A stretch of DNA of 64,000 nt, taken from positions 52,966 to 116,965 of the forward strand of contig UQPP01000002.1 in the NCBI GenBank assembly GCA_900543025.1. The letters are read 5' to 3'. The position numbers and the translations under genes were made by a program. Positions within the stretch are counted from its first letter, which is position 1. Each line of letters opens with the position of its first letter. The stretch comes from an uncultured Collinsella sp. (GTDB lineage Bacteria; Actinomycetota; Coriobacteriia; Coriobacteriales; Coriobacteriaceae). This document shows, piece by piece, positions 41,708 through 50,475 of this stretch. The notes beneath the pieces are model-generated. The model was not told where the DNA came from. It made no database searches and saw only the letters and a list, made by a program, of their open reading frames with translations.

Positions 41708-41947
41708 TTACCCTTCATTTTTCCATCCAAACGGGTCAAGCACCCAAAAAATCAGATCGAGCACGCCGCCGGTTATCATGGCGCCGGCAAGGGCCATGCA
41801 AACGTGCAGAGAGCTGACACTTCGGAGCACGTCGAACGGCCCCAGAACAGCCAGCAGCGCGACCGCTGCGCCGGCAAGGCACAACGCGAAGCACGGCCCC
41901 GCGTCCTTGACGCACTTCTTTGCGAGATGCCTGGTGTTGTCACTCAT
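41708..41947 (-). CDS. Small membrane protein of unknown function
   Basis: A 79-aa protein with two hydrophobic helices (FALCLAGAAVALLAVLG and VCMALAGAMITGGVLDLIFW) and a basic N-terminus. I do not recognise it. AAGGAG lies ten bases before the ATG at 41947, a long spacing. It ends 40 bases before the metallophosphoesterase pair and may be cotranscribed with it. Confidence 0.6.
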   Translation of the reverse strand: MSDNTRHLAKKCVKDAGPCFALCLAGAAVALLAVLGPFDVLRSVSSLHVCMALAGAMITGGVLDLIFWVLDPFGWKNEG

Positions 41948-42056
41948 CAATATCGAACTCCTTAGAGGGTCGTTGTTCAGGTACATGCCGCCGTGGCAGA
42001 GCAGGGCGGCAGGGTAAGTGTCACATGTCGTGCGGACACAGCTGAAAGCCCCCGCG

Positions 42057-42097
42057 CAAAAAACAGCGCGCCGCAGGATTCGTATCACCTGCGGCGC
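42057..42097 (-). terminator. Terminator of the DUF4143 ATPase gene
   Basis: On the minus strand GCGCCGCAGG pairs with CCTGCGGCGC and TTTTTTG follows four bases later. It lies about 135 bases past the ATPase stop. Confidence 0.78.
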
Positions 42098-42105
42098 ACC
42101 GAAAA

Positions 42106-42136
42106 TGATCCGCTTTCCTCCGTCCCCAACGGATCA
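42106..42136. repeat. Intergenic repeat, family R3 (copy b)
   Basis: TGATCCGCTTTCCTCCGTCC then CCAACGGATCA: the inverted counterpart of 38645-38675. Confidence 0.7.
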
Positions 42137-42233
42137 GCTGAGTTGGCGCCGCTTGACGGAAAGGAAGGAGCCGGCGGCATCACGAGCTGCGGCAATGTCG
42201 CTAGGCATAGGAAACAGACGCGCTCCAAACGCT

Positions 42234-43529
42234 CTAAGCCCCAAGCCTACCCATTAAGAAATCGACTGCGGAAACGATTTTGATGCCGTCAATGTCGGTC
42301 GAATGGCTTCCCCGGCGAACAATGATGATCTTCTCGTAACCGCCGGTGATCTTCTCGAGCGACCTGAGCTCAAATGGACGCAATTCACGCTTGCGCGTCG
42401 CCTCCTCGTCAATCGACTCCGTGACCTGAATAAACTTACGATCCGAGCCGTCGCCGATCGCAACAAAGTCGATTTCAGCATCTCGAAGATGACCCGTGAA
42501 GACCTGGTATCCGTCATAGACAAGGCGATTGTAAATGGCATTTTCGAGAACACGCCCACTGTCGCTGCCGCGATACCCATCCAAGAAAGCTCGAAGTCCC
42601 AGATCCTCAATGTAGAATTTGCCACCGGTCTTCAAAATGTCCCGACCCTTAATATCAAATCGGCGCGCGTGCGAAAAGATATAGGTCTCCTCAAGGGCGG
42701 ACACACAAGTGTCCACGACGCCGTGTGAGGATTTCGCCCCGTTCTCTGCCAGCGTTCCAACGATCTTATTAATTGATGTCGGGTTTGAAATGTTATCAGC
42801 CAAGTAGGAAGTGACGCGGTCGAGCACACTCCTGCTCGTCACCGACCGTCTGCCCCGACGGGCTTCGCGAGCCAAAATGTCGCGCCCGACGATTGTCTGG
42901 TATGTGCTCCAGATATAGTCCTTCATTTCCTGCTCCGGCAGCTTTGAAGCAGCGAGGAACGGCAGGCCTCCAAACGTCAGATAGCGGTCAAGAAGATCGT
43001 CGAGTGCAACAATATCCTCCCGGCCAAAAACAGCAAGCCTATTCGTGACGTCAGTCGGACCAAGAAAGTCGACATATTCCGAAAAAGCGAGCGGATGCAT
43101 CCGAATCTCGACATACCTGCCCGAGATTAAGGTCGCAATCTCTGACGAGAGGAGAAAAGCATTCGAACCCGTAACATATATATCGCAGTCCCGGTCGACA
43201 CGAAGTGCGTTAATCGTCTTCTCCCATCCGGCAACCTCCTGAAGCTCGTCGAAGAAGAGATAGCACCTCTTGCCCGCAGGCATTAGGCCGTCCACGTGGC
43301 GGTAAAGCTCTCGCCAATCACGCACGCCCTCCAGCTCAAATGACTCCATCTTAAAGGTCAAAAGACATTCGGATGGAACGCCGTTATCCTCCAGATGTTT
43401 GCGCATCATGTCCAGAAGCGTCGATTTGCCACAACGGCGCATACCCGTTACGACCTTGATGACATCCGTGTCACTGAAGGCGATTAACTTCTCGAGATAT
43501 CGATTTCTGGGAACCATCCGGTTGCTCAT
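42234..43529 (-). CDS. AAA_14/DUF4143 family ATPase
   Basis: A 431-aa ATPase with Walker A TGMRRCGKSTLL (residues 28-39), Walker B-like YLFFDELQEV, and arginine-rich sensor region. A winged-helix-like middle follows and a C-terminal DUF4143 domain with a PD-(D/E)xK nuclease-like core (DAEIDFVAIGD then KFIQVTES). The family is abundant, mobile and of unclear function. ATG at 43529 with GGGGCGA upstream is preferred over a TTG four codons earlier. A large palindrome lies directly upstream. AT-richer than its neighbours. Confidence 0.85.
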   Translation of the reverse strand: MSNRMVPRNRYLEKLIAFSDTDVIKVVTGMRRCGKSTLLDMMRKHLEDNGVPSECLLTFKMESFELEGVRDWRELYRHVDGLMPAGKRCYLFFDELQEVAGWEKTINALRVDRDCDIYVTGSNAFLLSSEIATLISGRYVEIRMHPLAFSEYVDFLGPTDVTNRLAVFGREDIVALDDLLDRYLTFGGLPFLAASKLPEQEMKDYIWSTYQTIVGRDILAREARRGRRSVTSRSVLDRVTSYLADNISNPTSINKIVGTLAENGAKSSHGVVDTCVSALEETYIFSHARRFDIKGRDILKTGGKFYIEDLGLRAFLDGYRGSDSGRVLENAIYNRLVYDGYQVFTGHLRDAEIDFVAIGDGSDRKFIQVTESIDEEATRKRELRPFELRSLEKITGGYEKIIIVRRGSHSTDIDGIKIVSAVDFLMGRLGA

Positions 43530-43543
43530 CGCTCGCCCCAATC

Positions 43544-43600
43544 TGCAAGTTTTTCTTAGAGCATGACAAAAACTTGCGAATTCTGCAAGTTTTTGTCATG
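43544..43600 (-). promoter_or_regulatory. Palindromic control site of the DUF4143 ATPase gene
   Basis: Perfect 16-base arms CATGACAAAAACTTGC (43562-43577) and its complement (43585-43600) around GAATTCT, plus a third half-site TGCAAGTTTTTC at 43544-43555 lying 15 to 26 bases before the start codon. This looks like an operator array for an unknown repressor, possibly the ATPase itself. Confidence 0.65.
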
Positions 43601-43911
43601 TAGCGACCAGAACCTGCATATCCGTCCGTGGCCATTTGCAGTCGGATTCCGGCGAGGCCATGACAAGCAGCTTGCCACATGGCAGACACGGAACCATGGC
43701 ATGCACGGAATCTTGGAGGCAGAACTTCTCCCAGCAGCCTATAAGGCAAAAACACATACACATAGACAGAGAGAAGCCCAGCAAGACACGACGCCAAGGC
43801 CGCAGCCACAAACTTGAGTGGCCGATAGTCTAAAAATCACATACGCCCAAAACACGAACGATCGATCTGCTATCCTGGCGCCAACATAGTCTTTCGAAAG
43901 GTTTGGCCGGG
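43601..43911. other. 311-base gap before the PLD-helicase gene
   Basis: No gene seen. A TATCCT box at 43871-43876 may be the -10 of the PLD-helicase gene; no matching -35 was found. Confidence 0.4.
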
Positions 43912-46788
43912 ATGGCTACGCAACACCAGATTGATATTGAATTCGACTCGCTTGCACGCGAGAACAATTCACCCAAGCTCATTGCCAACTCGAAGGCGAC
44001 AGGCGGAACACTACTATCCGTTATCAAGGAGCAGCTCTCAGTCTGCAGCTCCTTTGACTTTTGCGTAGCGTTTGTTGCAGACGGCGGCCTTCAAATCCTG
44101 GTCGAGGCGTTCCAGGAGCTCAAACAGCGTGGCATTGAGGGCAGGCTGCTCACGTCCACCTATCTCAACTTCAACTCACCCGATGTCTTTCGCAAGCTCC
44201 TGGAATACGACAACATGGAAGTTCGCGTATTCCAGGGTAATTTGCATGCCAAGGGATACATTTTTGATAAGGGCGAAACCAGCACGGTCATCGTCGGCAG
44301 CTCGAACATGACGCAGACCGCCCTCACCTGTAATAAAGAATGGAACGTGCTGTACCAGACTGTCGAGAACAGCCGCCTACTCGGCGAACTGAGGGGCGAG
44401 TTCAATTCGTTGTGGAACGACACCTCAACCGTTTTGCTTTCCCAAGACTGGATTGAGAACTATGCCGCATATCGATCGGCACGTCCGTCAAAGCCCAAAT
44501 CGAAACCGACGTTCCAGGCGGCCGTTAGCCCAACCACGAACGACCTCGAAGAAATCAAGCCCAATAAAATGCAGCAGCGCGCCCTTGAGGCGCTCGGTGT
44601 AATCCACCGCAAGGGCGAGACCCGCGCCCTGTTGGTCTCGGCAACCGGCACCGGCAAGACCTTCCTTTCGGCGTTCGACGTGCTCGCAACTAAACCCCGG
44701 CGCGTCCTCTTTCTTGCGCACCGCCGGCGCATTATCGACGCCTCCCGTGCAAGCTACGAACGCCTCTTAGGTAGTAACTATACGTTCGACACCTATCAAA
44801 CTGGCAAGAATATAAGCAATGCTACCTGCGTGTTTGCCATGTGTTCTTCGGTCGCCAAACATCTGAGCGATTTCCGTCCCGATGAGTTCGACTACATCGT
44901 CATCGACGAGGCCCACCGCACGGGATCCCAGGGTTACCAATCCATCATGTCGCACTTTACGCCTCGGTTTTATCTGGGCATGACCGCTACACCCAATCGC
45001 ACCGACGGCTATGACGTCTTTGCCCTTTTCAATCACGTCATCGCGTTCCAGATCACGCTGCAGGACGCTTTGGCCGAGGAGATGCTAGCCCCCTTCCATT
45101 ATTTTGGCATTCACGATCTTGAGATTGACGATGAGACAATCGAAGATACCGCCCTGTTCGGGCGCTTGACGTCCGATGAGCGCGTGCGTCACATCACCGA
45201 GAAAATCGAAGAGTATAGCGTCACCAAAAGCAACCGCAGGGGCTTAATTTTCTGCAATCGAAACGCCGAGGCCGAAGAACTGTCGCGCAAATTCAGCGCT
45301 CTCGGATATCGAACGGCTGCAATTAGCGGTCAAGATTCCGATGAGGTCCGCGATGCCGCGGTCAGCCGACTTGAAGCCGGCGAGCTCGAGTACATTTTCT
45401 CGGTCGATATCATGAACGAAGGCGTCGACATCCCCTCGCTCAATCAGATCATCATGCTTCGACGCACCGACTCCGCAATCATCTTTATTCAACAGCTCGG
45501 ACGAGGTTTGCGCCTGAATGATGGCAAGGAATACGCACTGGTGCTCGACTTTATTGGCAACTACCAGAGCAACTTCTTGGTGCCCATCGCGCTTTCGGGT
45601 GACAAGACGTATAGCAAAGACCGCCTGCGCCGTCTTGTCCAAGAGGGCGATTCGGCGATCCCCGGATGCTCGACCGTAAGCTTCGATCGCATTTCCGAGG
45701 CACGCATTTACAAGGCCATCGACGGCGGCGATTTCACCTCCGTCAGGTTTTTGAAAAACGAATATCTCGACTTGCGCCAAAAACTCGGCAAGATCCCCTC
45801 GCTGCTCGAATTTGATCGTAACGGCTCCATCGATCCGCTGCTCATCTTCAAGAATAGTCGCCTGGGGTCCTACCACGCATTTCTTTCCAAATACGAGCCG
45901 GACTATACGGTTCAATTTTCCTCTGATCAAACCAAGATTCTCAAATTTATTTCTCAAAAACTTGCCGCGGGCAAGCGATTCGAAGACCTCTATTTGCTTC
46001 AAACGCTCGTCGAAGCCGGACACGAGGGCTACCGGCATATGCGCGAGGCTGCGCTTAGGAACTACCGCGCACAGCTTAAGGACAGCGCCGTTAGGTCGGC
46101 AATCGCAGTCCTTAAGGGCGACTTTGCCACTCCTAAGGATTTCGTTTCCCTACTTATTGACGATGGAACCGGACCTCGTCTGACCGAAGTGTTTGCGACC
46201 GCCCTGCGCAACGCAGAGTTCAAGCGTCAGATTCTCGAGGTGCTGGATTTTGGCATTGCGCGCAACCGACTCGACTATGCCGAGACGTACGAAAACACAA
46301 ATTTCGTTCTCAACGCCAAGTACACGTACGAAGAGGTTTGCCGCTTGATGAACTGGGAAAAGAACATCAACGGCCAAAATCTTGGCGGCTATTTCTACGA
46401 CGAGAAGACCAATACATTCCCCGTATTTATTAACTATGACAAGGCACCCGACATTAGTGAGTCAATTCAGTATGAAGACCGCTTTGTTTCGCCGAGTAAG
46501 CTCATCGCAATCTCGAAGGGCAACCGTACGCTTAACTCTCCCGAGATTCAGCGTCTGCGGGCATGGCCAGGAAACAGTCTGAAGACGTATTTGTTTATGC
46601 GTAAGAACAAGGACGATAAGGGTGGTAAGGAGTTCTATTTCTTAGGCGAAATGCATCCGACCGGCAAGTTCGAAGCCATTAAAATTAAGAGCGGCGACAA
46701 CGCCGTCGAAATCGAATATGAGCTCAATGCGCCCGTGAGGCAGGACATTTACGAGTTTATGCTCAGCGATTTGAGCGAGGTCGAGTAA
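43912..46788 (+). CDS. PLD nuclease-SF2 helicase-DUF3427 protein
   Basis: A 958-aa three-part protein. The N-terminal phospholipase D-like domain has HAKGYIFD (H112, K114, D119) and GSSNMT, one HKD motif, so it should act as a dimer. An SF2 helicase follows with SATGTGKT (about 243-250), DEAH (332-335), TATPNRTD and QQLGRGLR (about 493-500). The C-terminal 270 residues fit DUF3427 (YTYEEVCRLMNWEKNINGQN region, FYFLGEMHPTG near the end). Nuclease and translocase together suggest DNA restriction or repair; the exact role is unknown. ATG at 43912 is used; a TTG three codons earlier lies too close to AAAGG. It is convergent with a NUDIX gene. Confidence 0.88.
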   Translation: MATQHQIDIEFDSLARENNSPKLIANSKATGGTLLSVIKEQLSVCSSFDFCVAFVADGGLQILVEAFQELKQRGIEGRLLTSTYLNFNSPDVFRKLLEYDNMEVRVFQGNLHAKGYIFDKGETSTVIVGSSNMTQTALTCNKEWNVLYQTVENSRLLGELRGEFNSLWNDTSTVLLSQDWIENYAAYRSARPSKPKSKPTFQAAVSPTTNDLEEIKPNKMQQRALEALGVIHRKGETRALLVSATGTGKTFLSAFDVLATKPRRVLFLAHRRRIIDASRASYERLLGSNYTFDTYQTGKNISNATCVFAMCSSVAKHLSDFRPDEFDYIVIDEAHRTGSQGYQSIMSHFTPRFYLGMTATPNRTDGYDVFALFNHVIAFQITLQDALAEEMLAPFHYFGIHDLEIDDETIEDTALFGRLTSDERVRHITEKIEEYSVTKSNRRGLIFCNRNAEAEELSRKFSALGYRTAAISGQDSDEVRDAAVSRLEAGELEYIFSVDIMNEGVDIPSLNQIIMLRRTDSAIIFIQQLGRGLRLNDGKEYALVLDFIGNYQSNFLVPIALSGDKTYSKDRLRRLVQEGDSAIPGCSTVSFDRISEARIYKAIDGGDFTSVRFLKNEYLDLRQKLGKIPSLLEFDRNGSIDPLLIFKNSRLGSYHAFLSKYEPDYTVQFSSDQTKILKFISQKLAAGKRFEDLYLLQTLVEAGHEGYRHMREAALRNYRAQLKDSAVRSAIAVLKGDFATPKDFVSLLIDDGTGPRLTEVFATALRNAEFKRQILEVLDFGIARNRLDYAETYENTNFVLNAKYTYEEVCRLMNWEKNINGQNLGGYFYDEKTNTFPVFINYDKAPDISESIQYEDRFVSPSKLIAISKGNRTLNSPEIQRLRAWPGNSLKTYLFMRKNKDDKGGKEFYFLGEMHPTGKFEAIKIKSGDNAVEIEYELNAPVRQDIYEFMLSDLSEVE

Positions 46789-46792
46789 TAAC

Positions 46793-46829
46793 AAAAAAGG
46801 AGCGAGTCGCCATATGGCACCCGCTCCTT
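46793..46829. terminator. Bidirectional terminator between helicase and NUDIX genes
   Basis: GGAGCG and CGCTCC with an inner GCCATATGGC core, preceded by AAAAAA. It serves the convergent ends at 46788 and 46834. Confidence 0.8.
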
Positions 46830-46833
46830 CTGT

Positions 46834-47229
46834 CTACTTAAGCCCGAGCTTCTTTTCGAGCTCATCGACAACCTTAACGTCCGCCGGAAGCCAATCGACA
46901 TCCCACAGGTTATTGGTATCAAGCCATTTCATATCCTCATGAGCGTGCTCTTTGAACTCCCCCGAAAGGATGTTAGCCAGGTAGCACTGCATCGACAGGT
47001 GGAACGTCTCATAATCGTGTTCGACCGTGCAAAGATAGTCGAGGTTACCGATCGTGACCTCGAGCTCTTCTTGAATCTCGCGCACGATTGCCTGCTCGCC
47101 GGTCTCGCCCGGCTCGAGCTTGCCGCCCGGAAATTCCCAGCCGTCTTTAAACTCGCCATAGCCGCGCTGACAGCTCAGGATTTTTCCGTCCTTCTGAATA
47201 ACCGCTGCTGCAACATTGATTAATTTCAT
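46834..47229 (-). CDS. NUDIX hydrolase, MutT-like
   Basis: A 131-aa NUDIX protein with an intact Nudix box: G36, E42, then REIQEELEV (R50, E51, E54, E55). The preceding WEFPGGKLEPGE and short length resemble MutT/CTP pyrophosphohydrolases that remove oxidised or odd nucleotides. The C-terminal WLPADVKVVDELEKK is also MutT-like. It faces the DUF3427 helicase and shares its terminator. Relatives of DUF3427 proteins are, to my knowledge, often found with NUDIX domains, which suggests a functional link. Confidence 0.9.
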   Translation of the reverse strand: MKLINVAAAVIQKDGKILSCQRGYGEFKDGWEFPGGKLEPGETGEQAIVREIQEELEVTIGNLDYLCTVEHDYETFHLSMQCYLANILSGEFKEHAHEDMKWLDTNNLWDVDWLPADVKVVDELEKKLGLK

Positions 47230-47363
47230 AACTAGTTATCACCTCTCCAGTTGAGCCCAACCAGTATAGGTGATCGACCGCCCGCCATGTCCCAGTCGCC
47301 TCAAAACCACCTGCTCGACCAACCCATAACGCTGTTTTGCACCGGCACCCCATCCCCCGCTAT

Positions 47364-47545
47364 CGAGGTCTAATACTTTTCCGCGAAGTGAACGTCTGTT
47401 TTTGGACCCCTGAAGCATCCACATTTTTCGTCGGCAAGATCGCAGGATTCCAGTATCGAAACCGCAGGAAACGATGTCCTTAAAGTGTCGATGCTTCGGG
47501 GGTCCGTTTTAGCTCGTTCACTTCTCGGAAAAGTATTAGACCTCG
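47364..47545. repeat. 182-base palindromic element, family D (MITE-like)
   Basis: Terminal inverted arms CGAGGTCTAATACTTTTCCG (47364-47383) and its complement at 47526-47545; the outer 30 bases match at 29 positions. Complementarity then continues with interruptions through GGACCCCTGAAGCATC and GATGCTTCGGGGGTCC to a central loop of about 50 bases. No open frame or transposase. It sits between divergent genes in a 530-base gap that otherwise holds nothing I recognise. Confidence 0.75.
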
Positions 47546-47759
47546 CTGCTAGCTACCCAGAAGGACACCTCTTCCTTCCCCACTGCCACCCAAAAACTCA
47601 TCCACTATTAATCTTGGCTCAAGAATCGCTTAATCTATAACCTGCACTATAGAGTTCGACCAAGGGCGGGGCGGCACCGCGCAACGCAGGCCGCCGAACG
47701 CAACGCTCGCGCCCGGGCAGATAGCCCGGCGTCGCGCCCATCGAACGAAAGGACAGGTC

Positions 47760-48302
47760 ATGGACGACCTCGAAAAAGTTGAAACCATCCGCACCAAGTG
47801 CAACGTGAGCTATACCGATGCCAAGGCCGCGCTCGACGCCGCCGACGGCAACGTTCTGGACGCCATCATTTGGCTCGAGTCGCAGGGCAAGACCCAGACC
47901 ACGTCGGCGCACGCCGCCACCGAGTCCGCGCCGGCCGATGAGCCCTCGGCCGAGATGGTCGCCGCACAGGCCGCCTACGAAAAGTCGAGCGAAAAGACCG
48001 ACTTCTCCAAGAAGATGGACAGCGTGTGGGAGTACCTCAAAAAGCTCTTCCGCCTGAGCCTGGACACCAAGTTTATCGCCACGCGCCGCGATGCGATCAT
48101 CCTCAACATCCCCATCCTGATTCCCATCGTCGCCCTGTTTGCCTGGGGCGCCACGATATGGCTGATGCTGATTGGTCTGTTCTTTGGCATGCGCTACCGT
48201 ATCGACAGCGACGGCGACGTGCCCGGCAGCATCAACAACCTGATGGATCACGCCGCCGATGCCGCGGACGGCATCAAGCAAAATCTGAACGACGACAAGT
48301 AA
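47760..48302 (+). CDS. UBA-like/DUF4342 membrane protein
   Basis: A 180-aa protein. Residues 1-45 form a UBA/TS-N-like three-helix domain (VSYTDAKAALDAADGNVLDA), as in DUF4342 proteins. A polar linker follows, then two membrane helices (LNIPILIPIVALFAWGA and IWLMLIGLFFGMRY) and a short acidic tail. Function is unknown. The ATG has GAAAGGAC upstream. It is 18 bases from the response regulator gene and likely cotranscribed with the two-component pair. Confidence 0.85.
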   Translation: MDDLEKVETIRTKCNVSYTDAKAALDAADGNVLDAIIWLESQGKTQTTSAHAATESAPADEPSAEMVAAQAAYEKSSEKTDFSKKMDSVWEYLKKLFRLSLDTKFIATRRDAIILNIPILIPIVALFAWGATIWLMLIGLFFGMRYRIDSDGDVPGSINNLMDHAADAADGIKQNLNDDK

Positions 48303-48320
48303 TCGCAGACGGGGGCACGC

Positions 48321-49106
48321 ATGGCACGGATCCTTATCGTAGAGGACGAGGAGAAAATCGCCCGCTTTGTGACGCTCGAACTGGAGCACGAGGGCTACCA
48401 GGTGGAGCACGCCGCCGATGGCCGCACCGCCGTTGACCTGGCGCTGGAGCGCGACTACGATCTGATTCTGCTCGATGTGCTGTTGCCGCAGCTCAACGGC
48501 ATGGAGGTCCTGCGGCGTGTCCGCAAGCACAAGGACGTGCCGGTGATCATGGTCACCGCGCGCGATGCTGTGATGGACAAGGTGGCCGGGCTCGATGCCG
48601 GCGCTGACGATTACCTGACCAAGCCGTTTGCGATTGAGGAGTTGTTCGCACGGATCCGTGTGGCGCTGAAGCGCTCGGAGGCCGTGCGGACGGCTTCGGG
48701 CGTTGGCGGCGCCGGCGTCAGGGCGGGTATGGCGGGCGGCGCGGGCGAGAGCGCCGTTGCGATTCCCCCGGCCAGCAACTCGACCCAGGCCTCCGCTTCA
48801 CCCTCCCCTGCCACGCTCACCGTGGGCTCGGTTGCGCTCGACCCCGACCGCCGCGAAGTCACGGTCGGCGGCTCGCCCATCGCGCTCACGGCCCGCGAGT
48901 TCGACGTCCTCGCCCTGCTTATGGCACATGCCGGCACCGTGCTCACGCGCGAGCGCATCGCGCACGAGGCACTGGGCTACGAATACGTAGGAGACACCAA
49001 CAACGTCGACGTACACATCGCGCACCTGCGCGCCAAGATCGAAGACGCCGGCGGTGCCCGCATCATCCAAACTGTGCGCGGGGTGGGCTATGTCTGTCGC
49101 GCGTAA
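48321..49106 (+). CDS. OmpR-family response regulator
   Basis: A 261-aa regulator: receiver domain with D52 in DLILLDVLLPQLNG and K in DYLTKPFAIEELFAR, then an unusual Gly/Ala/Ser-rich linker of about 50 residues (residues 118-165), then a winged-helix domain (LTAREFDVLALLMAHAGTVL and YEYVGDTNNVDVHIAHLRAK). The arrangement resembles the MprA/ArlR group. The linker is far longer than the usual few residues. The stop overlaps the kinase start by 17 bases. Confidence 0.92.
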   Translation: MARILIVEDEEKIARFVTLELEHEGYQVEHAADGRTAVDLALERDYDLILLDVLLPQLNGMEVLRRVRKHKDVPVIMVTARDAVMDKVAGLDAGADDYLTKPFAIEELFARIRVALKRSEAVRTASGVGGAGVRAGMAGGAGESAVAIPPASNSTQASASPSPATLTVGSVALDPDRREVTVGGSPIALTAREFDVLALLMAHAGTVLTRERIAHEALGYEYVGDTNNVDVHIAHLRAKIEDAGGARIIQTVRGVGYVCRA

Positions 49107-50385
49107 CGCCGAGACCAAGCGCGTCACCTCCATCGCCCGCGCCATCAACTGGAGCTACATGTGGCGCCGCTTGGTGAGCTACGTCTGGCTCGATCTGTTG
49201 CTGGTGGTGATTGCGGCGGCGATCCTCGTCTATGGATACAACCAGACGCTGCCCGACAGCGCGTTTACCGCAGGCTGGATTCCCGGCGCCACCGTTCACG
49301 GCATGTCGCTGACGCCCGCGCGCGGCTGGGACCTGACAACGCTCACCTACACCGTCGAGCTTGCGCGCACCAGCAAGACCTTCCCCCTCGCGCAGGACCT
49401 CGTCACGCTATGGCCTCTCTACCTTGTCGTTGTGGGTTGGCAGGTCATCAGCGTGCTCAACATGCTCGGCGGCGCGAGGCGCGTGCGCCGCACCATGGCG
49501 CCGCTCAACGACCTGGCCTTGCGCGTGGACGAGCTCGGCCGTATGCAGCTCTCCGGCGGCAAGATGGAAACGCTGGAGCAGGCCATCGAGCGCGCAAGCG
49601 TCGACTCGCCGAGCGTCACCACCGGCGACGCCGACCTGGCAAGCATCGAGGTCGCGCTCAACCGCCTGCTGCGCCAGATGCAAGAGGCCAAGCTGCAGCA
49701 GATGCGCTTTGTCAACGATGCAAGCCACGAGCTGCGCACGCCCATTGCGGTGATTCAGGGCTACGTAAACATGCTCGACCGCTGGGGCAAAGACGACCCG
49801 GACGTGCTGGCGGAATCCATCGCGTCCCTCAAGGCCGAAAGCGAGCACATGCAGGAGCTCGTGGAGCAGCTGCTGTTTTTGGCACGCGGCGATGCCGGCC
49901 GCACCGTGCTGCGGCGCGCGAATACTAACCTGGCTGCACTGGTCGGCGAGGTATGCGAGGAATCGCAGATGATCGATACCGAGCACACGTATCGACTGGC
50001 CTTTGACGCTGCGCTTGTCAGCGACCCGCGCTGCGACGCGCCCGTCGACGTGGCGCTCGTGAAGCAGGCCCTGCGCGTAATCGTGCAGAATGCCGCCAAG
50101 TATTCGGAGGCGGGCACGCCCATCACGTTTGGCGTGGCGCCGGATGCGGGCGCGGGCACGATCGACATAAACGTTGAGGACGAGGGCATCGGCATGAACC
50201 AGGAATCCGCAGCCCACGCGTTCGAGCGGTTCTACCGCGCCGACAACGCGCGCGATGCCGGCGCGCAGGGCTCGGGTCTGGGGCTTGCCATTGCCAAGTG
50301 GATCGTCGATAGCCATGGCGGTGTCATTGGCGTGACCTCGGTCGAGGGTGTCGGCAGCCGCTTTACGATTCGCCTGCCACGGTAG
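49090..50385 (+). CDS. Sensor histidine kinase
   Basis: A 431-aa kinase with two membrane helices (LLLVVIAAAILVYGY near 36-50 and LWPLYLVVVGWQVI near 107-120) around a short 55-residue extracellular part, a HAMP-like linker, H213 in NDASHELRTPIAV, and a complete ATPase domain (QNAAKYSEAG, DEGIGM, GSGLGLAIAKWIV). ATG at 49090 behind GGGTGGG is preferred; an earlier in-frame ATG at 49054 lies deep inside the regulator. Partner of the overlapping response regulator. Signal unknown. Confidence 0.92.
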   Translation: MSVARNAETKRVTSIARAINWSYMWRRLVSYVWLDLLLVVIAAAILVYGYNQTLPDSAFTAGWIPGATVHGMSLTPARGWDLTTLTYTVELARTSKTFPLAQDLVTLWPLYLVVVGWQVISVLNMLGGARRVRRTMAPLNDLALRVDELGRMQLSGGKMETLEQAIERASVDSPSVTTGDADLASIEVALNRLLRQMQEAKLQQMRFVNDASHELRTPIAVIQGYVNMLDRWGKDDPDVLAESIASLKAESEHMQELVEQLLFLARGDAGRTVLRRANTNLAALVGEVCEESQMIDTEHTYRLAFDAALVSDPRCDAPVDVALVKQALRVIVQNAAKYSEAGTPITFGVAPDAGAGTIDINVEDEGIGMNQESAAHAFERFYRADNARDAGAQGSGLGLAIAKWIVDSHGGVIGVTSVEGVGSRFTIRLPR

Positions 50386-50416
50386 GGGCACCCGCGCGGC
50401 GGCAAGCCCTCGGCAT

Positions 50417-50453
50417 AAAAAAGGGATAGGGCCACGAGGCCCCATCCCTTTTT
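50417..50453. terminator. Bidirectional terminator between kinase and VOC genes
   Basis: AAAAAGGGAT-A-GGGCC and GGCC-C-CATCCCTTTTT arms around ACGA; A and T runs on both sides. Confidence 0.88.
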
Positions 50454-50475
50454 GCTAGCTATGGCAGCTTGTGCG

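Noticed and set aside
47619..48530. A 303-codon minus-strand open frame
   Set aside because: Antisense to the DUF4342 and response regulator genes; no motif.
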